Source of the DNA: Aporrectodea caliginosa
Taxonomy: Eukaryota; Annelida; Clitellata; Crassiclitellata; Lumbricidae
Assembly (NCBI GenBank): GCA_020284085.1
Contig: JACEVL010000421.1
Location: 215,480-279,479 of the forward strand
Direction: 5' to 3'
Length of the DNA stretch: 64,000 bases
Shown: in pieces, positions 11,426-23,595 of the stretch
Layout: each line of letters starts with the position of its first letter
Position numbering within the stretch: position 1 is the first letter of the stretch
Made by a program: the position numbers and the translations under genes
Notes under the pieces: model-generated
Databases searched by the model: none
The model's input: the letters and a program-made list of their open reading frames with translations, nothing else
What the model was told of the DNA's origin: nothing

Positions 11426-14013
11426 GCCGGTGTCCCATGACAGAGTCTCCCCCTTAAAAGTCTTCCCCGGAGACTCTGTTTCGAAAAAGATTCTCCCCGG
11501 CGGATCTGTTTCAGAATAAATTCGCCCTCTGAGACTATAGTCTGAAACAAAGTCTCCCGGGAGAGTATATTTCATCCCCCTTTGAAATAAGCTCTCTCCC
11601 AGTGGAGATTACATTTCAACGCGAGATACGCTACTGTCACATCATATTTATGACGTTTTCCATCTTTTGAATAGTCTGCTGGATACTGCTTTTTGGTAAT
11701 GTAAATACAATAATGAAATTATTTTGACCTGTTTCACAAAGTAGTACTTATTAATGCAACTTATAGCAGATATATCCATATATATACGTACTAACTGATA
11801 TTGAATCCGTTTAGATCATCTAAGCCAGGTGTGGCTAACCTTTTTTGGCCTATAATACGGACCAGTATAATTGTTGGTTAGCACGCGGCGGGCCGCAAGT
11901 GTTTGTTCTCAAAGCCTTGAAAGAAATACAAATGTTTAGTTCATATTTTAAAAATGTTTTAAAACAGGTACGACTACACTAGGTCATTAGAACTTACAAC
12001 ACAAAGTTTTTGGTGTTTTAGACATAATTATTATGCAGTATTCTATTAGTAGACCCAGTGTAGGCATAAAATAAGAAAATAATATTTACAAAAAGATCAT
12101 GCTGGCCGCCAATCAACTGTCCAAAGGCCGCATGTGACCCGCGGGCTGCGGGTTGGATGGATTCAGAGTTTACCGGCAGTTTACGACAACAAAGGCTGTT
12201 GCGGTCGACTGTAATTATTTTGGTATATTACAGCTCAATTGGGTTTACCGTCCCTGATATCATAAACAAGCCCATACAGAAATAAACGAGCTACGAATAA
12301 TCTATGGTGGTCTGCACTTTATAGTCAACCAATGAACTTTGTTCGAGCTTTTGTTACTTCTGTCAACAAATGCCTTTCTTTAGAAGCCGAATGATTCCGT
12401 GGTTCACCAAATACGTCAGTGGTCTTTAGACATAAGACATTTATTGTTCCCAGTAATTGTACATTGACATTTAATTATGCATGTTACTACAGTTTCCATG
12501 GAGTATTATATCATCATAGTGTAACAGAGCTTTTAAATGGGAGCAATAGGCGCACCTAAAGGGACTAATCCCGCTGAGCAGGGGCCTAATTACTTCATGC
12601 AAAGTGAGTCAGGGATGATGGCCAGTTCTTTAGAAAAGACGAAGAGGGAAGTAGATAAACTTAACTACAGAATAACAAAAATGTACAACAATCAGCACAA
12701 GACGACAGTAGAATAAAAAGGAATAATAATACGTTCAAAGATACAAAAAAGTCTTTCTTTAGAAGAAGAATGATTCCGTTCTTCACCAAATACGTCAGTG
12801 GTCAGTTTATCTTTATCTCAAGACTTTACTGGCTTCATGGACAACAATGTCTTATTTTCTTTGATACTAAAACAAGGTTTGATTTCAGCTGCGATTTATT
12901 TAATGAGTATTGCCCATAATTATGTGACTGTATGACTAATCTTTTTAAAGAATTCCAGAAAAGCAAGTGCAAGCTAATATCAGGAAGACTACTTTATTTA
13001 CAATCACTCGTGGAGAAGGCACTTTTATTCATTCTTATGCATTATTTCTGTCTCCTTGTAGGCCCTATAGCCAATAAGCTAATAAGTTGGCCTGATACAT
13101 CCTCCCTATTCTAGGTAATAACTTTACAGTACTGTAGCTAACAATGATAAACAACTAATATGCTATAGCCAGATGAATGTACGAATGGCAGGCCTGATCC
13201 GCATCAAATGATTTACAGAAAATCAAGTGGAAGCTCATATTAGTTGATTGATTCTAGTTGAAGGGTAGTCCTAATTCGCATAATGAATCGTATATAGGCC
13301 TGGGCTAGCTCGTACCAGGAAGCCAGTACAGTCATGGTTATTCCCGTGCATTGTTTCTAACTCCTTGTAAATTTAATTAGCTGGACTGATACATCTGACG
13401 CTAATTATATTGAACGACCAATATAAAACACAATTTCAGTGGAAGATCTAATCCTCAAAGAATCAGAGTGAAGCTAGTTAGCGCTAGCTGGCATAAGAAG
13501 TACATCAATTAGTGAATGGGATAGGGATTACTGATCACAGAATCGTTTCAGAAACCAGTGCTAACTAAAAGTAAGTTAAACGGAGTGTCTATTTCTAATC
13601 AGAATCATTTTCTTGATTATAGAGTAATGTGTGTAATCTCTTCACTACTTTTTAATGACCAGGCTACGTGCGCACGACATTCTAGTGGTGCTGCCACATG
13701 CTACCTAATGCTATATAAAATATTTATTTAATTATTTTGTATTTCATGTCATATGTTTTTCATGTACAAATCTATTAATAAACACATGAGAAATTTATTT
13801 TAAAAAAGCACATATTAAATACTATTTAAATTAATTATAAAAAAGTAACCGAAAATAGAGGGAGCGATTTTATAATGGAGGAGACTTTGTATCGTAGATG
13901 GGAGATTCTACTTCAATGAGGGAGACTTTGTTCTGATACAGAGTCTCCGGGTGAGACATTATTTCAGGCAAAGGGAGACTGTTTCAGGGGTGACTTTATA
14001 TTGGGACACCGGC
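11426..14013. mobile_element. Inverted-repeat DNA element with GAGACTTTGT-type arrays
   Basis: The 12-bp ends GCCGGTGTCCCA (11426-11437) and TGGGACACCGGC (14002-14013) are perfect inverted repeats. Next to each end is an array of related words, GGAGACTCTGTTTC on the left (about 11440-11630) and GGGAGACTTTGT on the right (about 13860-13990), in opposite orientation. I see no target duplication and no transposase. The interior carries a probable hAT MITE and a direct repeat (about 12360-12420 and 12740-12800, around TCTTTAGAAG and TCACCAAATACGTCAGTGGT). The two ends may belong to one element or to two nested ones. Confidence 0.6.
11828..12165. mobile_element. Probable hAT-type MITE
   Basis: The left part reads CCAGGTGTGGCTAACC...GCGGGCCGC and the right part GGCCGCATGTGACCCGCGGG. 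This is the ending pattern common in hAT MITEs (a GTGGCNAAC end and a GGCCGC...CCCGCGGG subterminal block). Target duplication is not seen. Confidence 0.4.
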
Positions 14014-15760
14014 TTTAGATAAGGCGAAATAGGCGGCTGCCTAGAGAGGCACTTTTCGAGGGGTGGAAAATTCCGACAAAGTATTTGACGGTCACTTCCC
14101 TCAGAAAGATATAATTTATTAGTAAGTCGCGGTATTTTTGTCCTCGCCTTTAGCACAAACTTGTCAAAGACTGTCAAAGGCCACCACTGGCCCGTCGTAT
14201 GCACGTCGGCAGAGCAACGCGTAATCGCTGGTTAAATATGACTTACGCCCTCTTGCGAATAAAACCGATATACACCTCACCACAGAACGAAGGTGGACTA
14301 GTCCTTAGACTCAAACCTTTTAAGTAGACTACGTTAGATCACAGTACAGACAAAACTCGCTACGGCTGACATCATTAGTTCACATATGCCCTCAGAACCC
14401 GACAACAGAAAGAAACATGTTGAGAAGCAAAGTGGAAGCGGTATTCCTCAGCCTATCTAAATGTATGCATGCAGTGTGGACTACTTATAATGGCTTTGAG
14501 AGACAGACAGACAGATAGATAGAGACAGAGAGACAGAGAGAACCAGAAAGTGAGTGGGATGGATGACTAGATGCAGAGAACTGAGCTGTCCTTAGGCTTT
14601 GTCCTAATGCACGAGCCTGGAGAGCCTGTCGTCAAGTGGCCCAAACCAGGACACGGCATTTCTGCTTGTTATAGTTGGCCTATGGTCGCCTCTAGGAACA
14701 GCATTTAAAAGTTAAGTTTAATACATTAAAACATGGTCGATATGAGGAGGTCGTGCTTGCTGCATTGGATGATTGGTGAAAAACATTAATGTTATATTTT
14801 AGTAAATATAATAATTTTTGTAAATGAAAATCTCTGAAACAACTCAGCACCACATAAAAAGCAACGTTAAGGAGACTGTGCTATACACCTGTGCAGTATC
14901 ATAATCAAGTCCGCAATAGCCAGGTTGTTTGTTCCGTTACGGTGCCAGGTTAGTAAGTAAGTAAGTACATTCTTTATTAAACCAATTGCATATCCGCACT
15001 TTGGTGTACATACATTTAAACAGAGTATAACATTCTTATTATAGAATCCGGAAGAGGTGAAGCCGAGGAGCCAGAATGGTACTACAGCGGAAATCGTTGG
15101 TGAAGGTATTGGGTTGATGCTGGGATGGAAGCAGGATAAGATGGCCTGATGAATTCGGTTTCAGTCGTAAGCGGAAAGTTGCAGCAGATAGGGCAAACGA
15201 AGAAGAGGTGAAATTGGATGACAGCATGGGTCAACAAATGGGAGAATCTACTGAATATCACTGCTCACATGAGCCTATTACTAGTTTTAAAACACAAATG
15301 GTGCAAAATAGTCGCAACGCTGTGGTTGAAGAAACGCTGCTCGTCATTAAGGAAAAGAACCAACAGGAAGAAAAATCAAACTAAGGCCAGGTGCCATTAA
15401 ATGATTGACTTTTAGTGTGGGTGCTCTGCTTTGTAAACGTTTGGGAACCACTGGATTAATTAACACAAAATGCATTGCCGACTAACCGAGCAGTACAGTG
15501 CAACCGAGGATTTATATTCATGTGTTTTAGTACCTACTTTTATAAATACTAGTGTGCGTCAGTCGACTACTTTCAAAAATTCACATTAAATTTCACAGTG
15601 CAGTATTGCGGCAAAATGCGTTACATTATTGGGTATCTACTAAGCCTACCGGATTAACTCAGAAGTAAATAGAAAGTCGGTAGGCCGGTCGAAAAGTCTA
15701 AGCGACATAGTCAGCTGATAAGCAATGAAGCATGTGACTTAGTCGACGAAGTGAGTCGCT
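14014..15760. other. Intergenic with short simple repeats
   Basis: No gene is recognised. A (GACA/GATA)n tract lies at about 14502-14545. A (TAAG)n run followed by a LINE-tail-like AATAAAG-rich stretch in reverse lies at about 14950-15030. The short ORFs here have no recognisable motif. Confidence 0.4.
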
Positions 15761-15764
15761 GACT

Positions 15765-16560
15765 CATTACGTCAGTCGGAAATTCCTTAGCCATTGACTC
15801 CGAGAACTATGTTCATTCCGCTAATAAACTTCCCTTTTATCTTAAGCCACTCGCTTTATTCACTCCCTAGACAACTAGGCTAACTATATGTATTATACAA
15901 TAATAGACATATTATGTATATTCACGATGCATACATGCGATCCACTTTGCCAGAGAGGATAAAACACTATGCATGGCCTCGATCTTCAAAAGAATCTTCT
16001 GAAACTTTGTGAAGAGAAAAATACAAAGAAAATTGAGAAAATGCAAGGCACCCTTGTAAATAACCGTGCTTTACACTAGCCTCTAGAGACAGTCTTGCCA
16101 TATCTTTCTGGACGCCTGGTCTTTCCACTGAAATTGCACGGTAAGTTTAATCATTATAGCTTGGTTGGTTACGGATGCAAGTTGAGCGAACTGTCAAACG
16201 AATTACTGTGCTAGCGGGAATTTGATTGACAGAACAGACGATTCATGTCCTAAATAATTATTATTATAATTAAATATATAAGCTACCGCGAGTACATGAC
16301 TTATATTATATATATATTCGTTTATTTGGTTACCAAGTTTACAGACCGCAGCCCGGTACAGAATCATGCACAATATGGGACTGAACAATACATTTAACTG
16401 TCAATCAAGAGGCCACTGTTCAAATCCCCCGTCAATACGGGAGTTTGTTTTGATAGAATAAGATTTCTTTGCTAAAAGCTGCTGGTATACTCAGTTGCCG
16501 ATAATTCAGATTAGTCTTGAACCAGTTTCAACCAGATATAATATATAGTCTGATACTGCT
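15765..16560 (+). repeat. Repeat family R, copy 1
   Basis: Homologous to 17763-18600 over most of its length and in part to 23590-23940 and 47395-47950. Shared blocks are GACTCC.GAACTATGTTCATT, CCGCTAATAAACTTC, GATCCACTTTGCCA and GCAAGGCACCCTTG. The latter half contains GCTAGCGGG.ATTTG and GGCCTC words. The part around 15960-16078 reads as a short conserved frame in the sister copy (LQKNLLKLCEEKN) but is broken here. Confidence 0.8.
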
Positions 16561-16610
16561 ATGTATGGAAGCCAGGCACGAAAATGGTTTGTTTCCAGTC
16601 TGCGCCAGAC

Positions 16611-17404
16611 GGTTGGGTGACACATGAACGGGCGTCAAAAGAACGGGCGACATTTGAACGGCGACTGTAGAACGGTATATACATGACCGGTGCGACTATT
16701 GAACGGCCGGACTGTTGAACGGGTAACAGATGACGGTGAACAATTTATCCGGAAAGTGAATACAATTTAAAAGCAAGTGAATAGGCACTTTCTTGGACAT
16801 GTACCATACTCTCTGTTTAGTTGTGGGACAAATAGGCAATTGAGCGTAAATACAATAAGATTTATGCTCTGCCGTAGGTGGCGAGTTCTTGATATTTCTT
16901 ATTGCTTGCCGGAAGCATTCGGGTCGATCCTTGCAAAAAGTTAGTCATTTGCATTTGCATGTCTTTCTTGAGAACTGTCATAAACGTCCGTACGGTTAAA
17001 TAGTGACATGAGAACAGCGACTGGAGTCCATAGTGCCATCCTTCTCCTGAATTTGCTGTTCGAGCAATGACCGTTCCAGCGGTGTATTGATTCCAAAGGG
17101 CAACTGGGTATATTGCCGACCCGTAGTTGTTTCCAAGTCGTCTTTGTCTGCCACCACTAAGATAGGTATGCTCGAAAAATGAGGTCAGTTCATCGAGATG
17201 TTCTACAAATGTATATCGTCAGGTTGAGTATCAGCTAAGACTTCAAAAGCTCCACAGTTAGTTTACGCCTAGGGTAGTATACAAGGAGTACATCCGTTCA
17301 ATTGACCGTCGTTCAAATGTCGGAACGTTCAACTGTCTCCCGCTAAAGTGTCGCCGTTCTAGTGTCGTCCGTTCAATTGACCGTTGTTCAAATGTCCGTA
17401 TACC
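16611..17404 (-). mobile_element. MULE (Mutator-like) transposon remnant with TTGAACGG arrays
   Basis: The flanks GCGCCAGAC (16602-16610) and GCGCCGGAC (17405-17413) form a 9-bp target duplication with one mismatch, the size usual for MULEs. Both ends carry arrays of the word TTGAACGG in opposite orientation (16611-16740 and 17285-17404), spaced by short GACA/CGAC links. The minus strand holds a transposase C-terminal fragment. Confidence 0.85.
16862..17255 (-). pseudogene. MULE transposase, C-terminal fragment
   Basis: Reading the minus strand from about 17212 to the stop at 16862-16864 gives an open frame with FFEHTYL, YPVALWNQYTAG, SGEGWHYGLQSLFSCHY and TFMTVLKKDMQMQ. This is the W-N-x-Y...GWH...LKK pattern of the C-terminal part of MULE-type transposases. 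Just upstream, in another frame, is LADTQPDDIH, which normally precedes this block, so there is at least one frameshift. The catalytic DDE core is missing. There is no start codon in the open part. Confidence 0.75.
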
Positions 17405-17762
17405 GCGCCGGACATAAAGCGACATGCACCTAAAATTACCAGCAATTTGAAAATAAAGATCAGCAACAGTACCAGTCTCTGCCACTCACAGTAAATGGGA
17501 ACGAGATTTATGGACACGTCGCACAATCTCCAGAAGAGAAGGACCACTGGAAAGCCCTGTGGAAGGCAATGTTCAGAACTTGTCCACTTACGCCCTCTTG
17601 TGATGTGCATGTCAACCTTCTTTGATAGTTTTCGTAAGGCAGAGTTAACCAACGACTAGCTGATGCTCCACCGTCATGTTACTGGCAGGAATCTCAGGAA
17701 GACTGGAAAAGACAACGCGTCCAACCTATGACTTTATGGCCCATAGTCGTGGAGAAGGATCT

Positions 17763-18605
17763 TAAATTCCTTAGCGATTGACTCCGTGAACTATGTTCAT
17801 TCCGCTAATAAACTTCTTTTTTATCTTATGCCACTCGCTTTATTCACTCCCTAGACATCTTGGCTAACAATATATATTATACATTAGAGACATATTATGT
17901 ATATTCACGATGCATACATGTGATCCACTTTGCCACAGAAAATACAACGCAAGGCCTCGATCTTCAAAAGAATCTACTGAAACTTTGTGAAGAGAAGAAT
18001 GCTAAGAAGAATGATAAGATGCAAGGCACCCTTGCGAATTATAGTGCTTTACACTAGCTTGTATAGAGAGTCACATGTTGGCCACTTCATTTCTTAGTTT
18101 ACTCTATCTTTCTCGACGCATGCATGGTCTTCCCAATGAAATTGTACGGTCAGTGTAATCATGATAGCTTGGTTGGTTAGGGATGCACGTTGAGCTAAAT
18201 GGCAAAAGAATTACTGCGCTAGCGGGGATTTGATTGATAGAACAGACTATTCACATCCTATTTAGTACAGTGTTATCGTGCCTCTGCCTCTGCCTCTGTC
18301 TGTCTATCTCTCGCTCTTGCCGTCTCGTCTATCCATTGACCTTGCACATTCATTTTAACTGAGTTGGTTTGCGGCGCAAGTGAAGCGACATGTCAAACAA
18401 ATATTTGCGCTGTCGGTGATTTGATAAGCAGTCCAAACAAGTCATGTGCTAGCGGTTTGTTTGAATAAGCTTATAATATGTTTCCCTACAGTGTCATCGT
18501 GCGCCGAATCAGTTGTCTAATAATTATCATACATAAGCTACCAGGAACACATGACTTGTCTGGACTGTCAATCAAGAGTAAGTCAGGCACGAAAGGGGTT
18601 TGTTT
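17763..18605 (+). repeat. Repeat family R, copy 2
   Basis: Sister of 15765-16560, in the same orientation and about 2 kb away, with the MULE between the two. Its open stretch 17860-18057 (65 codons, DLQKNLLKLCEEKNAKKNDK near the end) is the best preserved version of a charged peptide that is broken in copy 1. Whether it ever was an exon is unknown. Confidence 0.78.
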
Positions 18606-18829
18606 CCACTCTTCGCCATACCTAATAGATATAGGGTTGTAGTCCATGTTTTCCTTTCTTGATTCAAAATTCAGTCTTATTTTGTGCTAATTAGTGCTGA
18701 GACATTTATAAATAAAACCATATCATGTGTACATGTGTGAACTACTGTGTAGTCTATATGCATGGATAGTTGGATACGCATTCATATTTTGCACTGTGTG
18801 ACACAACAAACTGTTGCACTGATAACCGC

Positions 18830-20130
18830 TTTCATATAGGATTATCTTACTCATCGGCAACAGCAAGTCAAATGCAATGGCACAACATCAAGATTTAAAT
18901 TAATCAAATTTGGAGTTCCTCAAGGATCTATACTGGGTCCCCTGTTGTTTTTGATATATATTAATGACCTTCCTAATACATCCTCTATCCTCAATTTTGT
19001 ACTGTTTGCAGATGATTCCAATGTCTTCTTCTCACACAAATCTTATGATGAAGTATTTCGAATCCTTAACCAAGAACTCTTACTAGTGTCAGACTGGTTC
19101 AAGGCAAATAAACTATCTCTTAATTTGGCAAAAACTAATTATATTCTCTTCTGCTCTCATAGGAAATCAACCCCACAACAGAAAGGAAAAGTCCAAATAG
19201 ACACTACTGACATCCCACAAGTAAAATCTGTAAAATTCTTAGGAGTCTACGTAGACCAACATCTTACCTGGAACATTCATATTGAGCAAATAGCACTAAA
19301 AATAGCCAAAAATATAGGAATAATAAAACGAATATCTTACCTGCTACCTACTAACATTATGCTCACCTTATACTATTCTATGATTTATCCATAGATTGCC
19401 TATTGTAACATGATATGGGCATCAAACTACAATTCTCGACTCCACAGAATAAATGTTTTGCAAAAAAGAGTTGTTAGATTAATAGCTGGCTCCCCTATAA
19501 TTCTCACACTAAGCAATTATTCATGCAGCTCGGTATTCTAAAAATTGCACAAATCAAACAACTGCAGATCAATGAATTCATGCATAGATATACTTACAAC
19601 ACACTGCCTAGCTCCCATGCCAACTTCTATAGCCTAGCTTCGGACATTCACTCACATAATACAAGAATCTTAGCCTCATACAGAAGTGAATTTGCACGTA
19701 CAAACACTCGTAAATTCTCGATCAGATGTGTTGGCCCAGTGGAATGGAACAGAATACCCCAAGACCTTCGCAGTATCTCAAATTTAAAGCTATTTAAACA
19801 TCAGTTACGCCTATGGTTAACTCGTCAGAGCGATTAGTTGGGTTCTAACCCCTTATTCTGTTTATTTTTGCTTAGTTAAGGTTTAATACTTTGTACTAGT
19901 ACGTTAAAAATTGTACATGTACTTTACGTATATCATGAATGCTCTGTACTAGATAACCTCTGTTAACCATCTAGCAACTGACTGCGTATATAGGTGCCCT
20001 AACCAGCGGGACCCTGGTCCCTTCTGGGTTCCCTTTTGTTACCAACAGATTTTTCTTCTTTGTACAGCGAAATGTTACTTTGCCAATGTTTGGAACAATA
20101 AATTGATGGTTATGGTTATGGTTATATAGA
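18830..20130 (+). mobile_element. 5'-truncated CR1/L2-like LINE with ATGGTT tail
   Basis: The reverse transcriptase frame begins around 18832 (YLTHRQQQV) and passes through FGVPQGSILGPLLF and the catalytic FVLFADDSNVF. The C-terminal VEWNRIPQDLRS segment ends at 19837. About 270 bp of 3' UTR follow and end in GGTTATGGTTATGGTTAT at about 20107-20126. Short tandem tails of this kind are typical of the CR1/L2 group. Confidence 0.85.
18832..19837 (+). pseudogene. LINE reverse transcriptase fragment, disrupted
   Basis: The frame is open at 18832-19394, with the FADD active site, FKANKLSLNLAKTNY and VKFLGVYVDQHLTW. An in-frame TAG follows at about 19392. The next block (LQKRVVRLIAGS, to about 19510) is intact in the same frame, then a frameshift leads to 19523-19837 with NTRKFSIRCVGPVEWN and LFKHQLRLWL. 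These are the usual thumb and C-terminal segments of Jockey-superfamily LINEs. Because of the stop and frameshift it is not functional. Confidence 0.85.
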
Positions 20131-20464
20131 CTTTTCGTGCTTGGCTTCCAGACATAATGTTATATCAGTCTACAGAAGCGTTGCTAGCAATTAGCCGGCC
20201 TGCTAAAGGCAGTCGCAATCTAATAGCTGTTATTTTGGTTTAAGGAGTTCATTTGAAGCTATAAATCACGGTTGCACTTGTATTCACTGCCAATGTTGCG
20301 GCTTATTATTTTAGGTGTTAAATAAACAATTACAAAATGTTGAAATATTATGAAATATTTAGATGATAATTCTTTACTCGATGTAGAAATAATCCCTCAG
20401 GAACAAAAAAATTATGTTAGGAGGAAAAAAATTATGTTAGGAGTAAAAAACGTTCTCCGAGATA

Positions 20465-20937
20465 TCAGACCTCGTCGCAGTTTACACAGCCATCCGGAAA
20501 TGTGCCTCTGAAGGCAATGGCATTGTGGCGCTGCAGCGGCTGCACACAGATGGAAAGACGTTGGAACAGGAATTTAGTTTCACGTTGATCTCCGGAGACA
20601 GCTTAAATGCGACCTCCAAGCAGTTCGGAGAGAAATTCTGCACCCTCAGCGCTTACAGGTCCAAGGGTTTCAAAGGCAACGGGAACAAACATTTGGGTTG
20701 CAGGCAGCAATGCATATTTTGGCAGACTTATGAACCGCAGCCTGCTCAGCTGCGGAACCTGCTGAATTCGCTATCTGTGACAACTGATAATTTTGGTTGT
20801 ACAATAATTATTTTCTGGGTCATTTTGCCGCCTCTGACAACTTCCACCCTGAGGCGACAGCCTAATCTGCCCATAGGCCTACTCAGCCTTGATTTAGTGT
20901 TCCTGGTCGTCACAGATAAGTATTTTAGCATTTAGCT
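20465..20937 (+). other. Unrecognised open reading frame
   Basis: An open stretch with no stop runs from before the ATG at 20525 to 20935. The part before and after that ATG (SDLVAVYTAIRKCASEGN, LQRLHTDGKTLEQEFSF) has balanced amino-acid use and looks more like real coding sequence than the rest. It could be a decayed exon or a mobile-element fragment. I do not recognise the family. The second half (IIIFWVILPPLTTSTLRR) looks like non-coding read-through. Confidence 0.3.
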
Positions 20938-21378
20938 GCATCAAAACAACATTCCTCGACATAGTATTTGGACAATGCTTATGCATGTTAAAAATAACGA
21001 AATACAGATCCGGGTTCGCTTGGTAGTTTTTGTGTGTTCTGCATGCCTCTAGGTTTAGCTATTATCAGTAGGCTAAGTCCACATGCTATAGACTGTCTTG
21101 GCTCAACGAAGTCAGAAATCTCTCTTTACTGACAATAACAAAATTGGAATCAGACTTAGATGTTACTCGCTTAAAGCCTGGTAAGTACAAACATATGTCA
21201 TTTTGAGTAATCTGTCCCGCATCATTTGGAAAGTTCAGTAGAGCAACAGATAAAATTTTATGTGGCATCTTTTGTAAGGAAATCTCAAAGCACATTGGTT
21301 TAAGGTAAAAGGTTAGAGATTGCAACTGATAAACGCATTGGCTTATTTAAGAGATTTCGATCTCGGGCTAGCACGGTT

Positions 21379-21422
21379 CTTGCACGGGGACCATTATATG
21401 CCATCTAGGGTCCCCGTGCAAG
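21379..21422. other. Perfect 14-bp hairpin
   Basis: CTTGCACGGGGACC (21379-21392) and its exact reverse complement (21409-21422) flank a 16-nt loop. This part is not present in sister copy 60880-61690. It may be a pair of short TIRs of an eroded element. Confidence 0.7.
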
Positions 21423-21826
21423 TATAGTTTATGGCGTGACGTCCATTCAAACGGCCGAGCGGTAGTACAGTTGTGAAGAATCTCACGCGATCAATTGATT
21501 GATAAATGAGCAGGGTCGAGGCCGTTATTCGGTCGCTAACATTTACTTTCACATTTGCGCGTGAATAATTACATAGCAAACATAGCCTATCATTAAAAGC
21601 TTTGTGCGTCAGGAAATAATGTTTGATGGTCATGATGAGGATAGCAGCATGACTAACAGAATAGAGAGCTTTATATTGTACATAACAGGGCACCGAATAA
21701 GACTTTTATTTACAGAACTGTCCAGCGTTTTCGTTACCACTAAAGCATTTGAAGAACAGGTGTGAGGTGAGTGTTTTACTTGCACTACTATAGTTTGTAT
21801 TAGTTTAACTCGTATAATTTGCTTAA

Positions 21827-22791
21827 CCCTCGGGCTACCAAGGGGGGGGGGTGGTTGCCTCCCCCCCTAAGTTTTTGTGCATAATTTTTTTTCATATGGA
21901 ATATAATTTTTGCATTTTAGGTAGCTGTAGCAGATTTATTGGCGCACATTTTGATGTAAGGATCATGGTGGTAGCCCACGCCATTCAAAAGTTATACCTG
22001 ATATACCCGAGGCACCAGGGGGGTTGGATACCACCCCCTAGTTTTTCGACTATAGCTTATTGAATATTTTTCCTAGAAGAGAAACAATTATACCAGTCTT
22101 TAGAGGGAATGCATGGCTTCATTTGCATACCTACATCTTTGTCTTATGAAAACCGGAAGTGATCAAAATAAATAATAATACGCGTAATATGCGTGAAAAA
22201 TGGCTGAATGGAAGCACTCCCCCTTAGTGTTTTGTCTGTAGCGTATTCTTTTGTCTTTATGGAAGAGAAACAAAGATACCATTCTTTAGAGGGAATGTAG
22301 TGCTTCATTTGCATACCTACATCTTTTTATTTTGAATGCCGGAAGTGATCAAAATAAATAATAATACGCGTAATCTGTGTGAAAATGGCTGAATACAGCA
22401 TTACAACGTAAACCGATATATATGTATAGATATATATGTATGGATGTACATTTATACTATATAAACATGCGTAGGGATGTTTGTGTGTATCTTTTATACA
22501 TAGATTAGTTTCAAAACACACATAATCTTATTATTGTTTATCCAAAAAGTACAAAATGTATGCAATAATATAAAATATTGCTAATTAATGGGTTCCATTG
22601 TTAAAAGTGATGTGATTTCGAGGTGCATTCACATAATGTACAACTAAATATACCATTCTGTGCAGAAATGAATGCTGAATCCATTGCTATATTACAAGTT
22701 ATGATATGTGAAACCAAACACGAAATCCAGGGGGGGTGGTAAACCCCCCCTTGGTAGCCAGTGTTACAAAAAAGCTTGGTAGCCCAAGGGT
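21827..22791. mobile_element. piggyBac-type MITE with TTAA target
   Basis: TTAA flanks both ends (21823-21826 and 22792-22795). The ends CCCTCGGGCTACCAAG and CTTGGTAGCCCAAGGG are inverted repeats matching at 15 of 16 positions. The sister segment at about 61350 has a single TTAA in the same context (TTTGCTTAAG), which is the empty site. The interior contains a direct duplication of about 130 bp (22072-22212 and 22262-22391, around AGAGGGAATG and CCGGAAGTGATCAAAATAAA). Runs of G and C next to the TIRs are a further family trait. There is no transposase. Confidence 0.9.
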
Positions 22792-23392
22792 TAAGGTGTG
22801 TTACATTATGCGTTACATGCAGATTATGTGCGACAGTATGTGATGTATTATTTCAATTTATCATGATCGTATTTGCATTTGTTTTCAAATTTATTTATTA
22901 AACAATTTGAATGGACTAATTTCTCAGGCTAGAAAGACGTGTTCACTCTTTAACGTAATAGAATTTTTACATTTCTGAAAGCTTAATTATAAAATGTCTG
23001 TTCTGTGGCTGTTCACATAATTATGAATACTGGTTTCTCCTGTTGTACAGTTTAATATCCACAAAATTACGACTTTGACTATCATTTCATTTGAAACGAC
23101 CTTCGATTGATGCTTTTTACACTTTGATAACGGCGCTATAGAAATCCAAAATTAGATTAGATGATGTAACTTACTTATATTTAGGTATAGCCTACTTTGT
23201 ATCATTATTAATATTCGGAGTTGGCTTTGTGTCAATTGATGTTGTTTGCCAACTCCTAAATTAGTAAATGCATCATTCTTTTTGAAGAGAATATTATTAT
23301 AAACGAATGAGGTGAGTGTTATACTATCATTCATCGTTGTGGAGGAAAGAATGAGAAGAAGAAGAATGAAAAGAGATACATCCATGAGTCTC

Positions 23393-23595
23393 TCTCTCTC
23401 TTTCTCTCTCTCTCTGTCTGTCTGTCTGTCTCCGTGTCTATGTGTCTCTGTATCTTTGTGTCTGTGTCTCTCTCTTTCACTCTGTGTCACTGTCTCTCTC
23501 TCTCTATGCCTGTCTCTGTCTCTGTCTGTCTCTCTGTCTGTCTCTCCTCCTTCTCCCTCTCTCCGCCCCTTTTCTCTCTCTCCGTCTCTCTCTCG
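23393..23595. repeat. CT-rich microsatellite tract
   Basis: (TCTC)n, (TGTC)n and related words cover the tract. Apparent Ser/Leu ORFs across it are artefacts of base composition. Confidence 0.9.

Larger units (their letters stand above)
21170..23095. repeat. Duplicated segment D, copy 1 (sister at 60880-61690)
   Basis: Once the 965-bp MITE inside it is removed, this region aligns with 60880-61690. Shared blocks are GCAACAGATAAAATTTTAT, TTGGCTTATTTAAGAGATTT, GAGGTGAGTGTTTTACTTGC and AAGACGTGTTCACTCTTT. No ORF is shared. The pair is informative because each copy records insertions absent from the other. Confidence 0.85.
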
